Positions 1-8,539 of a DNA stretch of 64,000 nucleotides are shown piece by piece. A program made the translations under genes and the position numbers. The stretch's first letter is position 1; the number at the start of each line of letters is the position of its first letter. The stretch is from the NCBI RefSeq assembly GCF_037977055.1, contig NZ_CP150274.1:1116001-1180000 (forward strand), written 5' to 3'. This DNA comes from Paenibacillus sp. FSL K6-1096 (GTDB lineage Bacteria > Bacillota > Bacilli > Paenibacillales > Paenibacillaceae). Below the pieces are notes generated by a model. That model ran no database searches. It was not told the origin of the DNA and saw only the letters and a list, made by a program, of their open reading frames with translations.

Positions 1-563
1 TTCAGCAGCTCCTCGCGCGAGAATACCTTGTCCGGTGAGATAGCCAGATAATGCAGCAGCTCATATTCCTTCGGCGTCAGGCTGACCTCTTGCCCGCCTG
101 CGCTCACGCGGTGCGCATCATGCTCAATAATCAGGAACGGGAACACGATATTATTGCTTGAATTGCTCTCCTTGGACAGAAAAGCAGTTGCAGAGGAGCG
201 GCGCATAATCGCCTTGACCCGGTAGATGACCTCGCGCGGGCTGAAGGGCTTAACCACATAATCGTCTGCGCCCATCTCGAAGCCCTGCACCCGGTTGATC
301 TCCTCACCCTTAGCCGTAAGCATGAGAACCGGCGTCGATTTGACCCCTCTGAGCCGGGTCAGCACCTCGATGCCGTCGATGCCCGGCAGCATAACGTCCA
401 GCAGAATCAGGCCGTAGTCATTGGCTGTTGCTTTGCGCAGGGCGATCTCTCCGTCCTCCGCCTCGTCAATCTCGTAGCCTTCTTTTTCAAGATACATTTT
501 GAGCAGGCGGCGGATACGTTCTTCGTCATCCACCACCAGAATTCTATTCAAGTGCTCAGCCAT
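1..563 (-). CDS. resD: Response regulator ResD, 3' part cut by window edge
   Basis: DNA-binding response regulator of the ResDE two-component system, which in Bacillus activates aerobic and anaerobic respiration genes. About 187 residues are visible. The receiver domain comes first: the acidic pocket DDEE near residues 12-15, the phospho-acceptor Asp in LLDVMLPG near 54, and the conserved Lys in VVKPFSPRE. The OmpR-type winged helix begins in LTPKEYELLHYL before the sequence leaves the window. It starts ATG at 563, 75 bp after resC, as the fourth gene of resA-resB-resC-resD; resE is expected just outside. Identity rests on the receiver/OmpR architecture plus this conserved order. Confidence 0.95.
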   Translation of the reverse strand, partial: MAEHLNRILVVDDEERIRRLLKMYLEKEGYEIDEAEDGEIALRKATANDYGLILLDVMLPGIDGIEVLTRLRGVKSTPVLMLTAKGEEINRVQGFEMGADDYVVKPFSPREVIYRVKAIMRRSSATAFLSKESNSSNNIVFPFLIIEHDAHRVSAGGQEVSLTPKEYELLHYLAISPDKVFSREELL

Positions 564-638
564 TTACACAACAACCCCTTCATCAAATACAGTAGAACGC
601 CACCCTGATGCCTATGCCTGACCGGAGAACGGAATTGC

Positions 639-1901
639 TCAGTCGGTCCCTGCATAAGAATGAAGTCCGGCAATAACCAGGTTAACGCCGACCAGCGTGA
701 ACATTACAATCAGAAAGCCGAGTACAGCAAGCCAGGCAGATTTCTGCCCCTGCCATCCGCGGGCTAGCCGCAGATGGAGATACGCACTGTAGAACAGCCA
801 GGTGACGAGTGCCCAGACCTCCTTCGGGTCCCATCCCCAGAACCTGCCCCAGGCCACCTCAGCCCATATCATGGCAAAAATCAAAGCCCCCAGGGTAAAA
901 ATCGGGAACCCGATGGCAATCGCCCGGTAAGTAATCTCATCGAGGTCGCGCTCATCAATTCCGTCAAGCACCGGATGAATCGCCCGGCCGAGCGGCTTCC
1001 GCACGATCAGCCGGAGAAGCCCATACAGAACAAGCCCGGACAGCAGTGACCAGATCACCGTATTGAACTTGCGTCCTGCATTAACCCCGTTCATCCAGGA
1101 GGGTGCTTCAAACAAAGGCTTCTTCATGCCAAGAAACGGCTGGAAGCTCTCAATTTCGCTATGGTAAGGTGCCACAATCGGCGGCATTTTATAACTCACT
1201 TTCTCTATTGTACTATCTTCCTGCCCGGGGCTGTCAATCGTTACGTTCGTACGGATGAAAACTGATTCATAGCCTGCGCCGCGGAAGGCAAATACAGATC
1301 CGAGAAACCCAATTATAACAATGATTGAGAACAGAGTAAATTCGACAAGCCGCTGCTGCTTGCGGTCGCTGCGTTCCCTGCTGCTGAAATTCACCGTCCG
1401 CAGCAGGTACATCAGACCGGCGGCAAAGCCAACGGCGAAGAAGGATTCCCCCAGCGCCGCCAGCGTGACATGAATGTTCAAATAGATCGATTTCAGTGAA
1501 GGAATAAGCGGCTGCACTTCCTGGGGAAACACAGCTGCATACGCCATTACAATAATGGAGATCGGAACCGCGAAGACCCCAAGAATCATCTTGCGGTAGA
1601 TCGCGAAGATGACGGTGAAGGCCGTCATCACCATCATGGATAGGAAGGTCATGAATTCATACATATTGCTGACCGGGATATGGCCCGCTCCCATCCAGCG
1701 GGTAATGAAATAAGCCAGATGGCATAAGAGGCCGAGCGAAGAGACGATAAAAGCGATTTTGCCCCACCGTGCGGTATGCTCCTCCGGCTTCCGGCCGGAC
1801 CATTTCCGGCCCATAATGGCAATCGTGAACAACATGAATGCACCGCTGTATAAGAAGAATGCTGCAATAAAGACATCACTGCTGAAATCGAGCAAGTTCA
1901 T
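639..1901 (-). CDS. resC: Cytochrome c biogenesis protein ResC/CcsA (CcsB-type nomenclature in some databases)
   Basis: A 420-residue multi-pass membrane protein of the system II cytochrome c maturation machinery, which with ResB moves haem across the membrane and attaches it to apocytochromes outside. The tryptophan-rich WWD haem-handling signature WGWDPKEVWA lies at residues 355-364, followed by the conserved His in GLHSYAG near 414. A large hydrophilic loop with charged residues sits between hydrophobic segments at about 215-300. Its start overlaps the resB stop by 4 bp, so the two are translationally coupled. Length and motif fit the family; confidence is high. Confidence 0.96.
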   Translation of the reverse strand: MNLLDFSSDVFIAAFFLYSGAFMLFTIAIMGRKWSGRKPEEHTARWGKIAFIVSSLGLLCHLAYFITRWMGAGHIPVSNMYEFMTFLSMMVMTAFTVIFAIYRKMILGVFAVPISIIVMAYAAVFPQEVQPLIPSLKSIYLNIHVTLAALGESFFAVGFAAGLMYLLRTVNFSSRERSDRKQQRLVEFTLFSIIVIIGFLGSVFAFRGAGYESVFIRTNVTIDSPGQEDSTIEKVSYKMPPIVAPYHSEIESFQPFLGMKKPLFEAPSWMNGVNAGRKFNTVIWSLLSGLVLYGLLRLIVRKPLGRAIHPVLDGIDERDLDEITYRAIAIGFPIFTLGALIFAMIWAEVAWGRFWGWDPKEVWALVTWLFYSAYLHLRLARGWQGQKSAWLAVLGFLIVMFTLVGVNLVIAGLHSYAGTD

Positions 1902-3586
1902 GCCAGGCCTCCTCCGTTGTCCAATGATTGTTCATCGACTGTCATGTCTATTTTCTCCAGAATCGAGACCAGCTCCCGGCGGAAGCCGAACCAGTTCTTG
2001 TTCGTGTGGCCGCCCAGCACCAGCTCCCCGCCGTCAACAGTCAGCCAGATGCGTCTATGCTGCCAGTAGAAGCCGAGAATAAGCCCCAGCATCACGATTC
2101 CCGCGCCGATCCAGACGAACGGCATTGCCCGGTCCACACGCACATTCAGATAAGTAGTGGATTCCGCGAAGTCCACATCCGTCATACTGCCGACCTCTAG
2201 CTCCAGGAAGCGCTCCCCGCCGCCCAGCTTGTCGTTGATGGCATTCTGCTGGAACTGCTCCTTATCCACCTGCTTCGGAAAATAGAAATACTGCTGCCCT
2301 TCTGCAGGCAGGTCCGGCCCGCTGATCAGAAACAAAAACGCCGGAGCGTTCGGATACGGTGACTTGGATACCGGACGGCCTTCCTCGTTGAGTCCAAAGT
2401 CCATATACTTCTCCTTCAGCTCCAGCGTGTACGGCCCCGCCTTGAAGCTGCGCTGCGACCCCTTCATTTCCAGCTTGAACTTGCCGTAGCTCTCACCGGT
2501 TGAAGCGTTCACAAGATCGGGCTGCACAGAACGCAGTACAGGCGTCAGGTCATAATCAAACTGATACGCTTTCAATCCTTTGTAGCTAAGCGGAGAGTTC
2601 ACCTGGATGTCATGCCAGGCTACCTCACGGAGCTGCGGTTCCTTGGAAGGATCGCTGCAGCCGGACGTACATTCATAGAGAACCGCCTTGGTCTCGTAGA
2701 GCTTAGGCAGCACCTTTTTGCCCCGGAATTCTTCCGGCATCTCTTCGTCCGTATAGAACTCCACTGTAAACTTCTCGTTCTTGAGGTACAGGGTGGTATC
2801 CGGTATCTTCACCGCCTCGCCCTGCGGAAAAGCAAGATGCTGATCCATATTCAGGCCGGGCAGTCCTCTCGCCAGTACAGCGAGCAAAAAAATAATCAGG
2901 CCAATATGTATTACATAAGGTCCCCAGCGGCTGAAACGGTGCTTCTCGGCCAGCAGAGCGCCGCCGTCTGTCTTGACCCGGTATCCCCTCTTCCTGAGCG
3001 GCTCTTCAATGCGGGCCACCCATTGCTCCGGTTCCTCTTCTACCGGCCGGATCAGCGTGAGCTTCTGGCGGGTCAGGAACTGGCGGTGCTTGCGGACCTT
3101 CTGCCGGGTGAGCGCTTTGTACAGCGGCAGCACACGGTCGAGGCTGCAGATGACCAGAGAGGCTCCAATCATGACCAGCAACGTCACAAACCACCAGGAT
3201 TCATAGGTATGCGAAAGGCCGAGTCTATAATATATATTCCCGGCAGTTCCATACGTTTGTGGATAATAAGCCTCAGCATCAATGTTCAGAAACGTGCTCT
3301 CTTGCGGAAAAATCGTTCCCAGCATCGCGCCGAGCAGCGTCAGCACAATCAGGTAGATGGCTACCTTGACCGAGGAAAAAAAGTTCCAGACCTTGTCGAT
3401 GATCCCCGGACTCACCCGCTGAGAACGGCGGGCTACCCCGTCATAGCGCATCTCAAGGTTGGCGGTGGAATTCCACTCCTTCTCGTCCAGCGGCTTGCCG
3501 CAGGCTTCACAAAGAACGGTCCCCACCGGATTCTGGTGACCGCATTCGCATTTGGTATTGCTGATCAGCGGCATATGCTCCTTCAT
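1898..3586 (-). CDS. resB: Cytochrome c biogenesis protein ResB with N-terminal zinc ribbon
   Basis: A 562-residue ResB-family protein, partner of ResC in system II cytochrome c synthesis. Hydrophobic segments occur near 70-90, 135-155 and 220-240, then a long extracytoplasmic domain, then a last membrane segment near 490-510. The first 30 residues carry four cysteines (C13, C15, C26, C29) in a CECG...CEAC arrangement resembling a small cytoplasmic zinc ribbon placed before the first membrane span; I know of no equivalent in B. subtilis ResB. It overlaps resA and resC by 4 bp on each side. The family call is secure; the zinc ribbon role is unknown. Confidence 0.95.
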   Translation of the reverse strand: MKEHMPLISNTKCECGHQNPVGTVLCEACGKPLDEKEWNSTANLEMRYDGVARRSQRVSPGIIDKVWNFFSSVKVAIYLIVLTLLGAMLGTIFPQESTFLNIDAEAYYPQTYGTAGNIYYRLGLSHTYESWWFVTLLVMIGASLVICSLDRVLPLYKALTRQKVRKHRQFLTRQKLTLIRPVEEEPEQWVARIEEPLRKRGYRVKTDGGALLAEKHRFSRWGPYVIHIGLIIFLLAVLARGLPGLNMDQHLAFPQGEAVKIPDTTLYLKNEKFTVEFYTDEEMPEEFRGKKVLPKLYETKAVLYECTSGCSDPSKEPQLREVAWHDIQVNSPLSYKGLKAYQFDYDLTPVLRSVQPDLVNASTGESYGKFKLEMKGSQRSFKAGPYTLELKEKYMDFGLNEEGRPVSKSPYPNAPAFLFLISGPDLPAEGQQYFYFPKQVDKEQFQQNAINDKLGGGERFLELEVGSMTDVDFAESTTYLNVRVDRAMPFVWIGAGIVMLGLILGFYWQHRRIWLTVDGGELVLGGHTNKNWFGFRRELVSILEKIDMTVDEQSLDNGGGLA

Positions 3587-4107
3587 CGTCCCACCAGCTT
3601 CCCGATTTGCTCATCCAGGGAGCTTAAATTCAGTTGGCCGGTATGAATGGTTTCCACCTTGCCCTTCGTATTAATGAAGAAGGTGGTGGGCAGCGGGGAG
3701 ACCCCGTAGCTGCGGACTGCATCCCGTCCCTTATCCATGACTACCGGAAAGTTAATGTCAACCTGCTTAACGAAATTCTCCACAGTCATCTGATCCTCGC
3801 CCACATTCACGCCTAAGACGACCACGCCCTGGTCTTTCCATTTCTCCCATTGCGTCTGCAGTGCAGGCATTTCCTTCACGCAGGGTCCGCACCAGGAGCC
3901 CCAGAAATTAAGCACCACGGACTTCCCTTTGTATTCCTCCAGCGTATGTGTCACGCCGTCCAGCCCCAGCAGTTCAAAATTCGGTGCTTTTCCGCCTTCC
4001 TCAGGCTTGCCGTCCCCTCCGAATACAGAGGAGCTGATGGCGTAGCCTCCAAGCAGAAGAATTAGAAATAGGATCACGATTTGGATTGGCTTTCTGGCTT
4101 TGCCCAC
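3583..4107 (-). CDS. resA: Membrane-anchored thiol-disulfide oxidoreductase ResA
   Basis: A 174-residue TlpA/ResA-like thioredoxin-fold protein that keeps the haem-binding cysteines of apocytochrome c reduced outside the membrane. An N-terminal uncleaved anchor covers about residues 8-28. The active-site motif is WCGPC with cysteines at 73 and 76, and a cis-proline region occurs at SPLPTTFF. It is the first gene of the res operon, 4 bp overlapping resB. The ATG-proximal region is preceded by a TATAAT-like element about 65 bp upstream. Length is normal for the family. Confidence 0.96.
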   Translation of the reverse strand: MGKARKPIQIVILFLILLLGGYAISSSVFGGDGKPEEGGKAPNFELLGLDGVTHTLEEYKGKSVVLNFWGSWCGPCVKEMPALQTQWEKWKDQGVVVLGVNVGEDQMTVENFVKQVDINFPVVMDKGRDAVRSYGVSPLPTTFFINTKGKVETIHTGQLNLSSLDEQIGKLVGR

Positions 4108-4152
4108 ACGCCCTGCCCCCTTCTGTGACGCAACTCATTACTTTAGTTGTTA

Positions 4153-4222
4153 GGTGTGAACATCCTATGAACATTATAACGAATTTTGTCACAGTTTTAG
4201 GAGAGGAAATTGTGAACATTAT
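4153..4222 (-). promoter_or_regulatory. Predicted resA promoter with three TGAACAT repeats
   Basis: Read on the minus strand, a TATAAT -10 element covers 4173-4178. On the plus strand TGAACAT occurs at 4157-4163, 4168-4174 and 4213-4219; the first two are 11 bp apart, one helical turn, and the third lies about 50 bp upstream of the expected start. The repeats resemble the published ResD-binding consensus TTTGTGAAT (best match in the 4210-4219 copy), so ResD autoregulation as in B. subtilis is an inference. The third copy overlaps the rluB stop codon. Confidence 0.45.
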
Positions 4223-4977
4223 GTGTCTTTACGGGTAGGATTCTCTCTGAGCGCTCCGGCTCTGGCCATCTGCTGCAGGTGGTTGATTTCATCCTTGGTC
4301 AGATGGCGGTAAGAGCCGCGTTTGAGATTCTGCAGCAGAATATCCCCGAACGAAATCCGCTTCAGCCGGATTACCGGATGTGAGATCGCTTCAAACATCC
4401 GCCGGACCTGGCGGTTGCGGCCTTCATGGATGGTAATGCTGATGACCGATTCCTTGTTCTCTTCGTCGATATCCTTGTATTCAACCTCCGCCGGCGCGGT
4501 CATGCCGTCCTCCAGCTTGATGCCGGCCTTCAGCTTGTCCAGTGCCGTGCCATGCGGTATCCCCTTGACCGTGGCCAGATACGTCTTCGGCACGTGATGC
4601 TTCGGATGCGTGAGCAGATTGGCGAACTCCCCGTCATTGGTCAGCAGGAGCAGCCCTTCCGTATCATAGTCCAGCCGGCCTACAGGGTATACACGCTCTG
4701 TGATGCCCTTCAAGTAATCGGTAACGACCTTGCGGCCCTTATCATCGGATGCGCTGGTAATTACACCCTTGGGCTTGTTGAACATAATGTAGATTTTATT
4801 CTCGCCCCGGATCAGTCTGCCCGAGACCTTGATGATATCTGTTGCCGGGTCTGCTTTCGTGCCAAGCGTAGTCACGAGTTCCCCGTTGACTTCCACTTTA
4901 CCGGCCAGAATCAGTTCTTCACATTTGCGTCTGGACGCCACACCTGCCTGCGCCAGAACTTTCTGTAATCTTTCCAT
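4219..4977 (-). CDS. rluB: Pseudouridine synthase RluB (23S rRNA U2605 type)
   Basis: A 252-residue RsuA-family pseudouridine synthase that isomerises a uridine of 23S rRNA. The S4 RNA-binding domain covers about 1-60 (RLQKVLAQAGVASRR). The catalytic aspartate is D103 in the family signature GRLDYDTEGLL. The C-terminal synthase motif GRNRQVRRMFEA follows near 195. Position next to spmAB and resABC matches the Bacillus rluB (ypuL) locus. It starts ATG at 4977, 20 bp after the upstream amidase-like gene, so the two may be co-transcribed. Confidence 0.95.
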   Translation of the reverse strand: MERLQKVLAQAGVASRRKCEELILAGKVEVNGELVTTLGTKADPATDIIKVSGRLIRGENKIYIMFNKPKGVITSASDDKGRKVVTDYLKGITERVYPVGRLDYDTEGLLLLTNDGEFANLLTHPKHHVPKTYLATVKGIPHGTALDKLKAGIKLEDGMTAPAEVEYKDIDEENKESVISITIHEGRNRQVRRMFEAISHPVIRLKRISFGDILLQNLKRGSYRHLTKDEINHLQQMARAGALRENPTRKDT

Positions 4978-4997
4978 TGTCGATGACTCACCTCAGG

Positions 4998-5342
4998 TTA
5001 ATGATAACCATCAGCGGCATAAATCACAAGGTCATTCCACGGAAAAAATGCACCGGGGCAACCCGGGCTGTGCGGTTCCACAACTAATGGGGAAATGTGG
5101 TAGCGCCGTGCCAGCTCCAGAATCAGCTTGCCTGCAGCGAACAGCTGCTCCTGGCGCTCTGAAAGCGGCGGGATCTCGTCCGCCTCCCCGTAATTGCCTT
5201 CCAGGCAAATATGAATATGCTCAGGGTCAGTCAGCAGCGGCGCAGCATAGATGTTGCCGCCCAGCCCGACCCAGAAGTCAAAGCCTTTGCCGTTAATCGA
5301 CGGACAGCGGGAATGATGTAATATGAAGCCTTTGTAATCCAC
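4998..5342 (-). CDS. Small amidase_2/PGRP-like protein
   Basis: A 114-residue protein resembling a minimal N-acetylmuramoyl-L-alanine amidase of the PGRP/T7-lysozyme fold. It keeps the zinc-ligand pattern of that fold: HHS at residues 9-11, then H91 and C95 in the motif HSPGCPG, together with the core strand HIHICLEGNY at 42-51. There is no signal peptide and no cell-wall-binding domain, and it is shorter than most family members (about 140-160), so it may act on muropeptides inside the cell or in the forespore, or only bind them. It lies 20 bp upstream of rluB. Family call fairly good; substrate unknown. Confidence 0.75.
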   Translation of the reverse strand: MDYKGFILHHSRCPSINGKGFDFWVGLGGNIYAAPLLTDPEHIHICLEGNYGEADEIPPLSERQEQLFAAGKLILELARRYHISPLVVEPHSPGCPGAFFPWNDLVIYAADGYH

Positions 5343-5484
5343 CCTTGGTCAGCTCCCTCTGTGTTGGTGAAATAGCATATGAAGGGTGGGGGCGGTGGGT
5401 GAGGACCGGTTTTTAAAATAAATGCGTTGACTTACACGTTGACTTAATCGTAACTCCGGGGAATGCTTGGACTTCCGGCCGCTA

Positions 5485-5540
5485 TTAAAGTTGGATTTCC
5501 TTGATTCCGCTGCCATGTGGCAGTAGAAATCCAACTTTAA
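5485..5540. repeat. 56-bp perfect cruciform in intergenic gap
   Basis: The 15-base arm ttaaagttggatttc at 5485-5499 is repeated exactly in inverted orientation at 5526-5540. Inside it a second perfect palindrome pairs ctgcca (5510-5515) with tggcag (5518-5523) around 2 bases. The gap 5343-5863 holds no convincing gene; this structure and the tandem array at 5709-5861 are what I see there. There is no U-run fitting a terminator. It could be a transcript-end hairpin or a small mobile repeat. Confidence 0.7.
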
Positions 5541-5708
5541 AGGCGGACGCTCCCGCTCCTCCAGTTCCAAGCTTCCCCTCCGTTACTCCGTCAACGCACG
5601 CACAAACAGTCCTCACCACCTGGGAAGGGGTGAGGACTGGGGCAAGCGGCTGCGCAGCAGCGCTTGGGGAACCTTAATCATTCCGCCTTGAGTTCCGGCG
5701 GCTTTAGT

Positions 5709-5861
5709 CAGAAGATCAAGTGCATTAATACCCTCCATTTTACTCAGAAGACGACTTTACCGAAATCAGGTGCATTTATACACTTCATTAGCTCACCAAG
5801 CCGACTTTTTCCGAAATCAAGTGCATTAGTACACCTCGTTAGCTCATCCAGCCGACTCTAA
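5709..5861. repeat. Three tandem 51-bp repeats abutting the spmB stop
   Basis: Units at 5709-5759, 5760-5810 and 5811-5861 are exactly 51 bp each; units 2 and 3 are close copies (both start ccgaaatca and share gtgcatt, ttagctca and agccgact), unit 1 is more diverged. The array ends 2 bp before the spmB stop codon. On the plus strand the frame is open because 51 is a multiple of 3, giving an apparent 65-residue product with 17-residue repeats at 5664-5861; it has no clear ribosome site and I treat it as non-coding. Confidence 0.8.
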
Positions 5862-5863
5862 CC

Positions 5864-6397
5864 CTACCCGAACACCAACAAACATACTGCGATGGCGGCG
5901 ACGAAGCCGACGAGGTCGGAGAACAGGCCGACCTTGAGGGCGTAGCGGCCGTTACGGATGCCGACAGCGCCGAAATAGACGGTCAGCACATACAAGGTGG
6001 TATCCGTGCTGCCCTGTATAGTAGAAGCAATCATCCCGATCAGCGAGTCGGGGCCGTGGACACGGATCAGGTCTGTGGTATAGGCCAGTGACCCGGTGCC
6101 CGTCAGCGGACGCAGAAGTCCCAGCGGGAACACCTCGGGCGGAATGCCGAGGCCCGTAAGCATCGGGCTGATCAGGCCCATCAGGAAATCAAGCGCGCCG
6201 GAGGCGCGGAAGACGCTGATCGCCACCAGCATCCCGACCAGATGGGGGATGATGGCGATCGCTGTGCCGAAGCCGTCTTTGGCGCCTTCCACGAACGATT
6301 CATAGACCGGAACCTTACGCGTGAATGCATACAGCGGGATAAAGGTGACCATTACCGGAATCGCCCAGGCCGAGATAAGACTGATCAGTTCTAACAA
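5864..6397 (-). CDS. spmB: Spore maturation protein SpmB
   Basis: A 177-residue membrane protein of the nucleoside-recognition Gate family. With SpmA and DacB it is needed for full dehydration of the spore core and hence heat resistance in Bacillus. Visible features are the segment ISAWAIPVMVTFIPLYAF at the N-terminus and the family stretch GLLRPLTGTGSLAYTTDLI near 95-115, then GSTDTTLYVL. It starts ATG 6 bp after the spmA stop. Length is normal. The transported or sensed ligand is not known for the family. Confidence 0.95.
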   Translation of the reverse strand: MLELISLISAWAIPVMVTFIPLYAFTRKVPVYESFVEGAKDGFGTAIAIIPHLVGMLVAISVFRASGALDFLMGLISPMLTGLGIPPEVFPLGLLRPLTGTGSLAYTTDLIRVHGPDSLIGMIASTIQGSTDTTLYVLTVYFGAVGIRNGRYALKVGLFSDLVGFVAAIAVCLLVFG

Positions 6398-6403
6398 GGA
6401 CGG

Positions 6404-7081
6404 TCACCCTTTCACAGAAGATGGCGGGAGCGCCGCGTTTCCTGGCGCTGAGCCGGGGCCGGGGCCGGAGCCTGTAACAGGCGGCGCTCCCGGCGGCCGG
6501 CGCAGCAGGGCCAGACGGCGGCACAGCCTGTCCGCAGCGATGGCGGCCAGCGTAGCGACAGCCGTCGCCGCGAGCGTCGTGCCGACAATCGCCGCCGGGT
6601 CCGCCGAGCCGTAATTCAGCCGGATCGCGATCAGGGTGGCCGGAATCAGCGTAATGCTGGCCGTATTCAGTGCAAGCAGCGTACACATCGCCGGCGTCGC
6701 CGTGTCTTTATCGGGATTCAGCGTCTGCAGCTCCTGCATCGCCTTAATGCCCATCGGTGTAGCCGCATTGCCCAGCCCCAGCAGATTGGCACTCATATTC
6801 GAGAGGATGTAGCCGATCGCCGGGTGCCCCTTGGGCACATCCGGGAACAGAAAAGCGACCACCGGTCCCAGCACCCTGGCAATCTTCTTCAGCAGGTCGG
6901 CCTCCTCTGCAATCCGCATAATTCCCAGCCAGAAGACCAGCACGCTGATCAGCCCGAAGCTTACCGTGACCCCGCTCTTCGCCCCGTCGAACACGGCGGC
7001 GGTGAATTCGTTCATCCGCCCGTTGGCCGCGGCGAAGCCGAAGCCGATCAGAATCATCCCCAGCCAGATTCCATTTAACAT
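6404..7081 (-). CDS. spmA: Spore maturation protein SpmA
   Basis: Membrane protein of the Gate family, partner of SpmB in spore core dehydration. I place the start at ATG 7081 (225 residues, beginning MLNGIWLG) because a GGAGGAGGGGG ribosome site sits just upstream; a longer frame to 7105 would start inside that site. Family motifs include GNAATPMGIKAMQEL near 115-130 and NTASITLIPATLIAIR. The C-terminal 25 residues are Pro/Gly/Ala-rich (PPGAPPVTGSGPGPGSAPG) and look like an unstructured tail not typical of the family. Gene order dacB-spmA-spmB matches B. subtilis. Confidence 0.94.
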   Translation of the reverse strand: MLNGIWLGMILIGFGFAAANGRMNEFTAAVFDGAKSGVTVSFGLISVLVFWLGIMRIAEEADLLKKIARVLGPVVAFLFPDVPKGHPAIGYILSNMSANLLGLGNAATPMGIKAMQELQTLNPDKDTATPAMCTLLALNTASITLIPATLIAIRLNYGSADPAAIVGTTLAATAVATLAAIAADRLCRRLALLRRPPGAPPVTGSGPGPGSAPGNAALPPSSVKG

Positions 7082-7183
7082 CGCTTCCCCCTCCTCCTCA
7101 AGCATTCATGAAGCTCTATCAGCACCGCCGTGGTCGTCAGGAGCCTCTGCCGGTAATGGAGCTGAGTGTGCTATCAGCCTCCA

Positions 7184-8539
7184 CTATGCGGCTCCCCGGT
7201 CCGTCACACTCTGGAACAATGCCCGCAGCGCGCTGCCGAAGGCCTGCAGCCAGTTGCCCGCCGGGTAAGCGGAGGCACTTGCACTTTCACTGCTGTATTT
7301 CCGCTCATAAGCAGGTGTCTCCGGCGGCAGTTGTCCTGACGTGTACACCGGAACCCGGCCGATCTCCTGACCGCCGAGCTGCAGAATGATCACACCCCTA
7401 AGCCCGAAGCTGAGGTCGCCCGCAGCGGCGCGCGCCTCCGCCCTGCCCGCACCCGCACTGTCCAGCCCCGCACTTGTACTGGCACCTTCACCTGATCCTG
7501 CTCCCGTCCTTGCACTGGCTCCTGCCCCCGCTCCTGCACTGGCACCTTCACTCCCTCTGGAGCCAGCTTCAGTTCCAGCTGCACTCTGCCCGTTAGTCAG
7601 CACCAGCTTGTTCACCAGCCGCTCTTCCTCTCCCTGCCCCAGCGGGTAGGCAAAAGTCTTCCCGGTCACCAGGCCGTAGCCCTTAACCGCTTCCCCCCGC
7701 TCCACCAGCGTCTTCAGCGGATAGTGGTTGAAGCCGAAGTCGAGCAGCGCGGCATGGTCATTCCAGTCATTGCCGTCGTTCAGCGTGACCGCTACCAGCT
7801 GCTGCCCGTTCCGGGTAGCGGAGCTGACCAGGCAGCGCAGCGCTTTTTTGGTATACCCGGTCTTCACCCCGTCGGCCCCTTCGTAGAGGCGCAGCATCTT
7901 GTTCTTGTTGCTCCATTTGTAATCCCATTTCTCATACGGATTGTCCGCCGTCTTCTCCTTGGTGGCCACAATCTCCTTGAACACCGGGTTATGCAGCGCA
8001 TAAGCGGTCAATACGGCGAGATCATTGGCGCTGGAATAATGGCCTTCTGCATCCAGCCCGTGCGGATTGGCGAAATGCGTATTTTTCAGATTCAGCTCCT
8101 GCGCCTTGGCATTCATCAGGTAGACGAAGCCCTGCTCCGAGCCGCCGACATGCTCTGCAATGGCAGTGGCCGCATCATTGCCGGAGCGCAGCATCAGCCC
8201 GTACAGCATATCCCCCAGCGTCATTTCCTCACCCAGCTTGAGGTACAGGGAGGAGCCTTCCTTCGCATAGGCATTCTTGCCAACCTTCACCTTGGAGGTG
8301 ATGTCACCATTCTCTATCGCCACAATCGCGGTCATAATCTTGGTCAGGCTGGCAATCAGCATCGGCTCATCCCCCCGGCTGCTGTACAGAAGTCTGCCGG
8401 ATGTCACATCGATCAGCGCTGCTGCCCGGGCATGGGTGGATACAGACTGGTTCTCAGCCTGGAGGGCAGACACCGGGACCAGCGCAAGCAGCAGACACAG
8501 GATCAGGGACAGCATTGATTTTCGCGTGATTGTCTTCAT
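7184..8539 (-). CDS. dacB: D-alanyl-D-alanine carboxypeptidase DacB (PBP5*)
   Basis: Penicillin-binding D,D-carboxypeptidase that trims cortex peptidoglycan cross-linking during sporulation. With the start at ATG 8539 (451 residues, GGAGG 6 bp upstream; an ATG at 8545 touches the ribosome site) there is a signal peptide over about 1-28, then the catalytic triad motifs SLTK at 64-67, SGN at 119-121 and KTG at 226-228. The C-terminal region is interrupted at about 319-374 by a low-complexity Ala/Gly/Ser insertion with GASAGAGAGAS-like runs. It precedes spmA by 102 bp, as in Bacillus. Confidence 0.94.
   Translation of the reverse strand: MKTITRKSMLSLILCLLLALVPVSALQAENQSVSTHARAAALIDVTSGRLLYSSRGDEPMLIASLTKIMTAIVAIENGDITSKVKVGKNAYAKEGSSLYLKLGEEMTLGDMLYGLMLRSGNDAATAIAEHVGGSEQGFVYLMNAKAQELNLKNTHFANPHGLDAEGHYSSANDLAVLTAYALHNPVFKEIVATKEKTADNPYEKWDYKWSNKNKMLRLYEGADGVKTGYTKKALRCLVSSATRNGQQLVAVTLNDGNDWNDHAALLDFGFNHYPLKTLVERGEAVKGYGLVTGKTFAYPLGQGEEERLVNKLVLTNGQSAAGTEAGSRGSEGASAGAGAGASARTGAGSGEGASTSAGLDSAGAGRAEARAAAGDLSFGLRGVIILQLGGQEIGRVPVYTSGQLPPETPAYERKYSSESASASAYPAGNWLQAFGSALRALFQSVTDRGAA

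Noticed and set aside
5349..5570. 73-residue minus frame across the cruciform
   Set aside because: No ribosome site, no family, and it covers a perfect inverted repeat.
5664..5861. Open frame of 65 residues with 17-residue repeats
   Set aside because: It arises from the 51-bp tandem array, has no ribosome site, and ends at the spmB stop; treated as non-coding.
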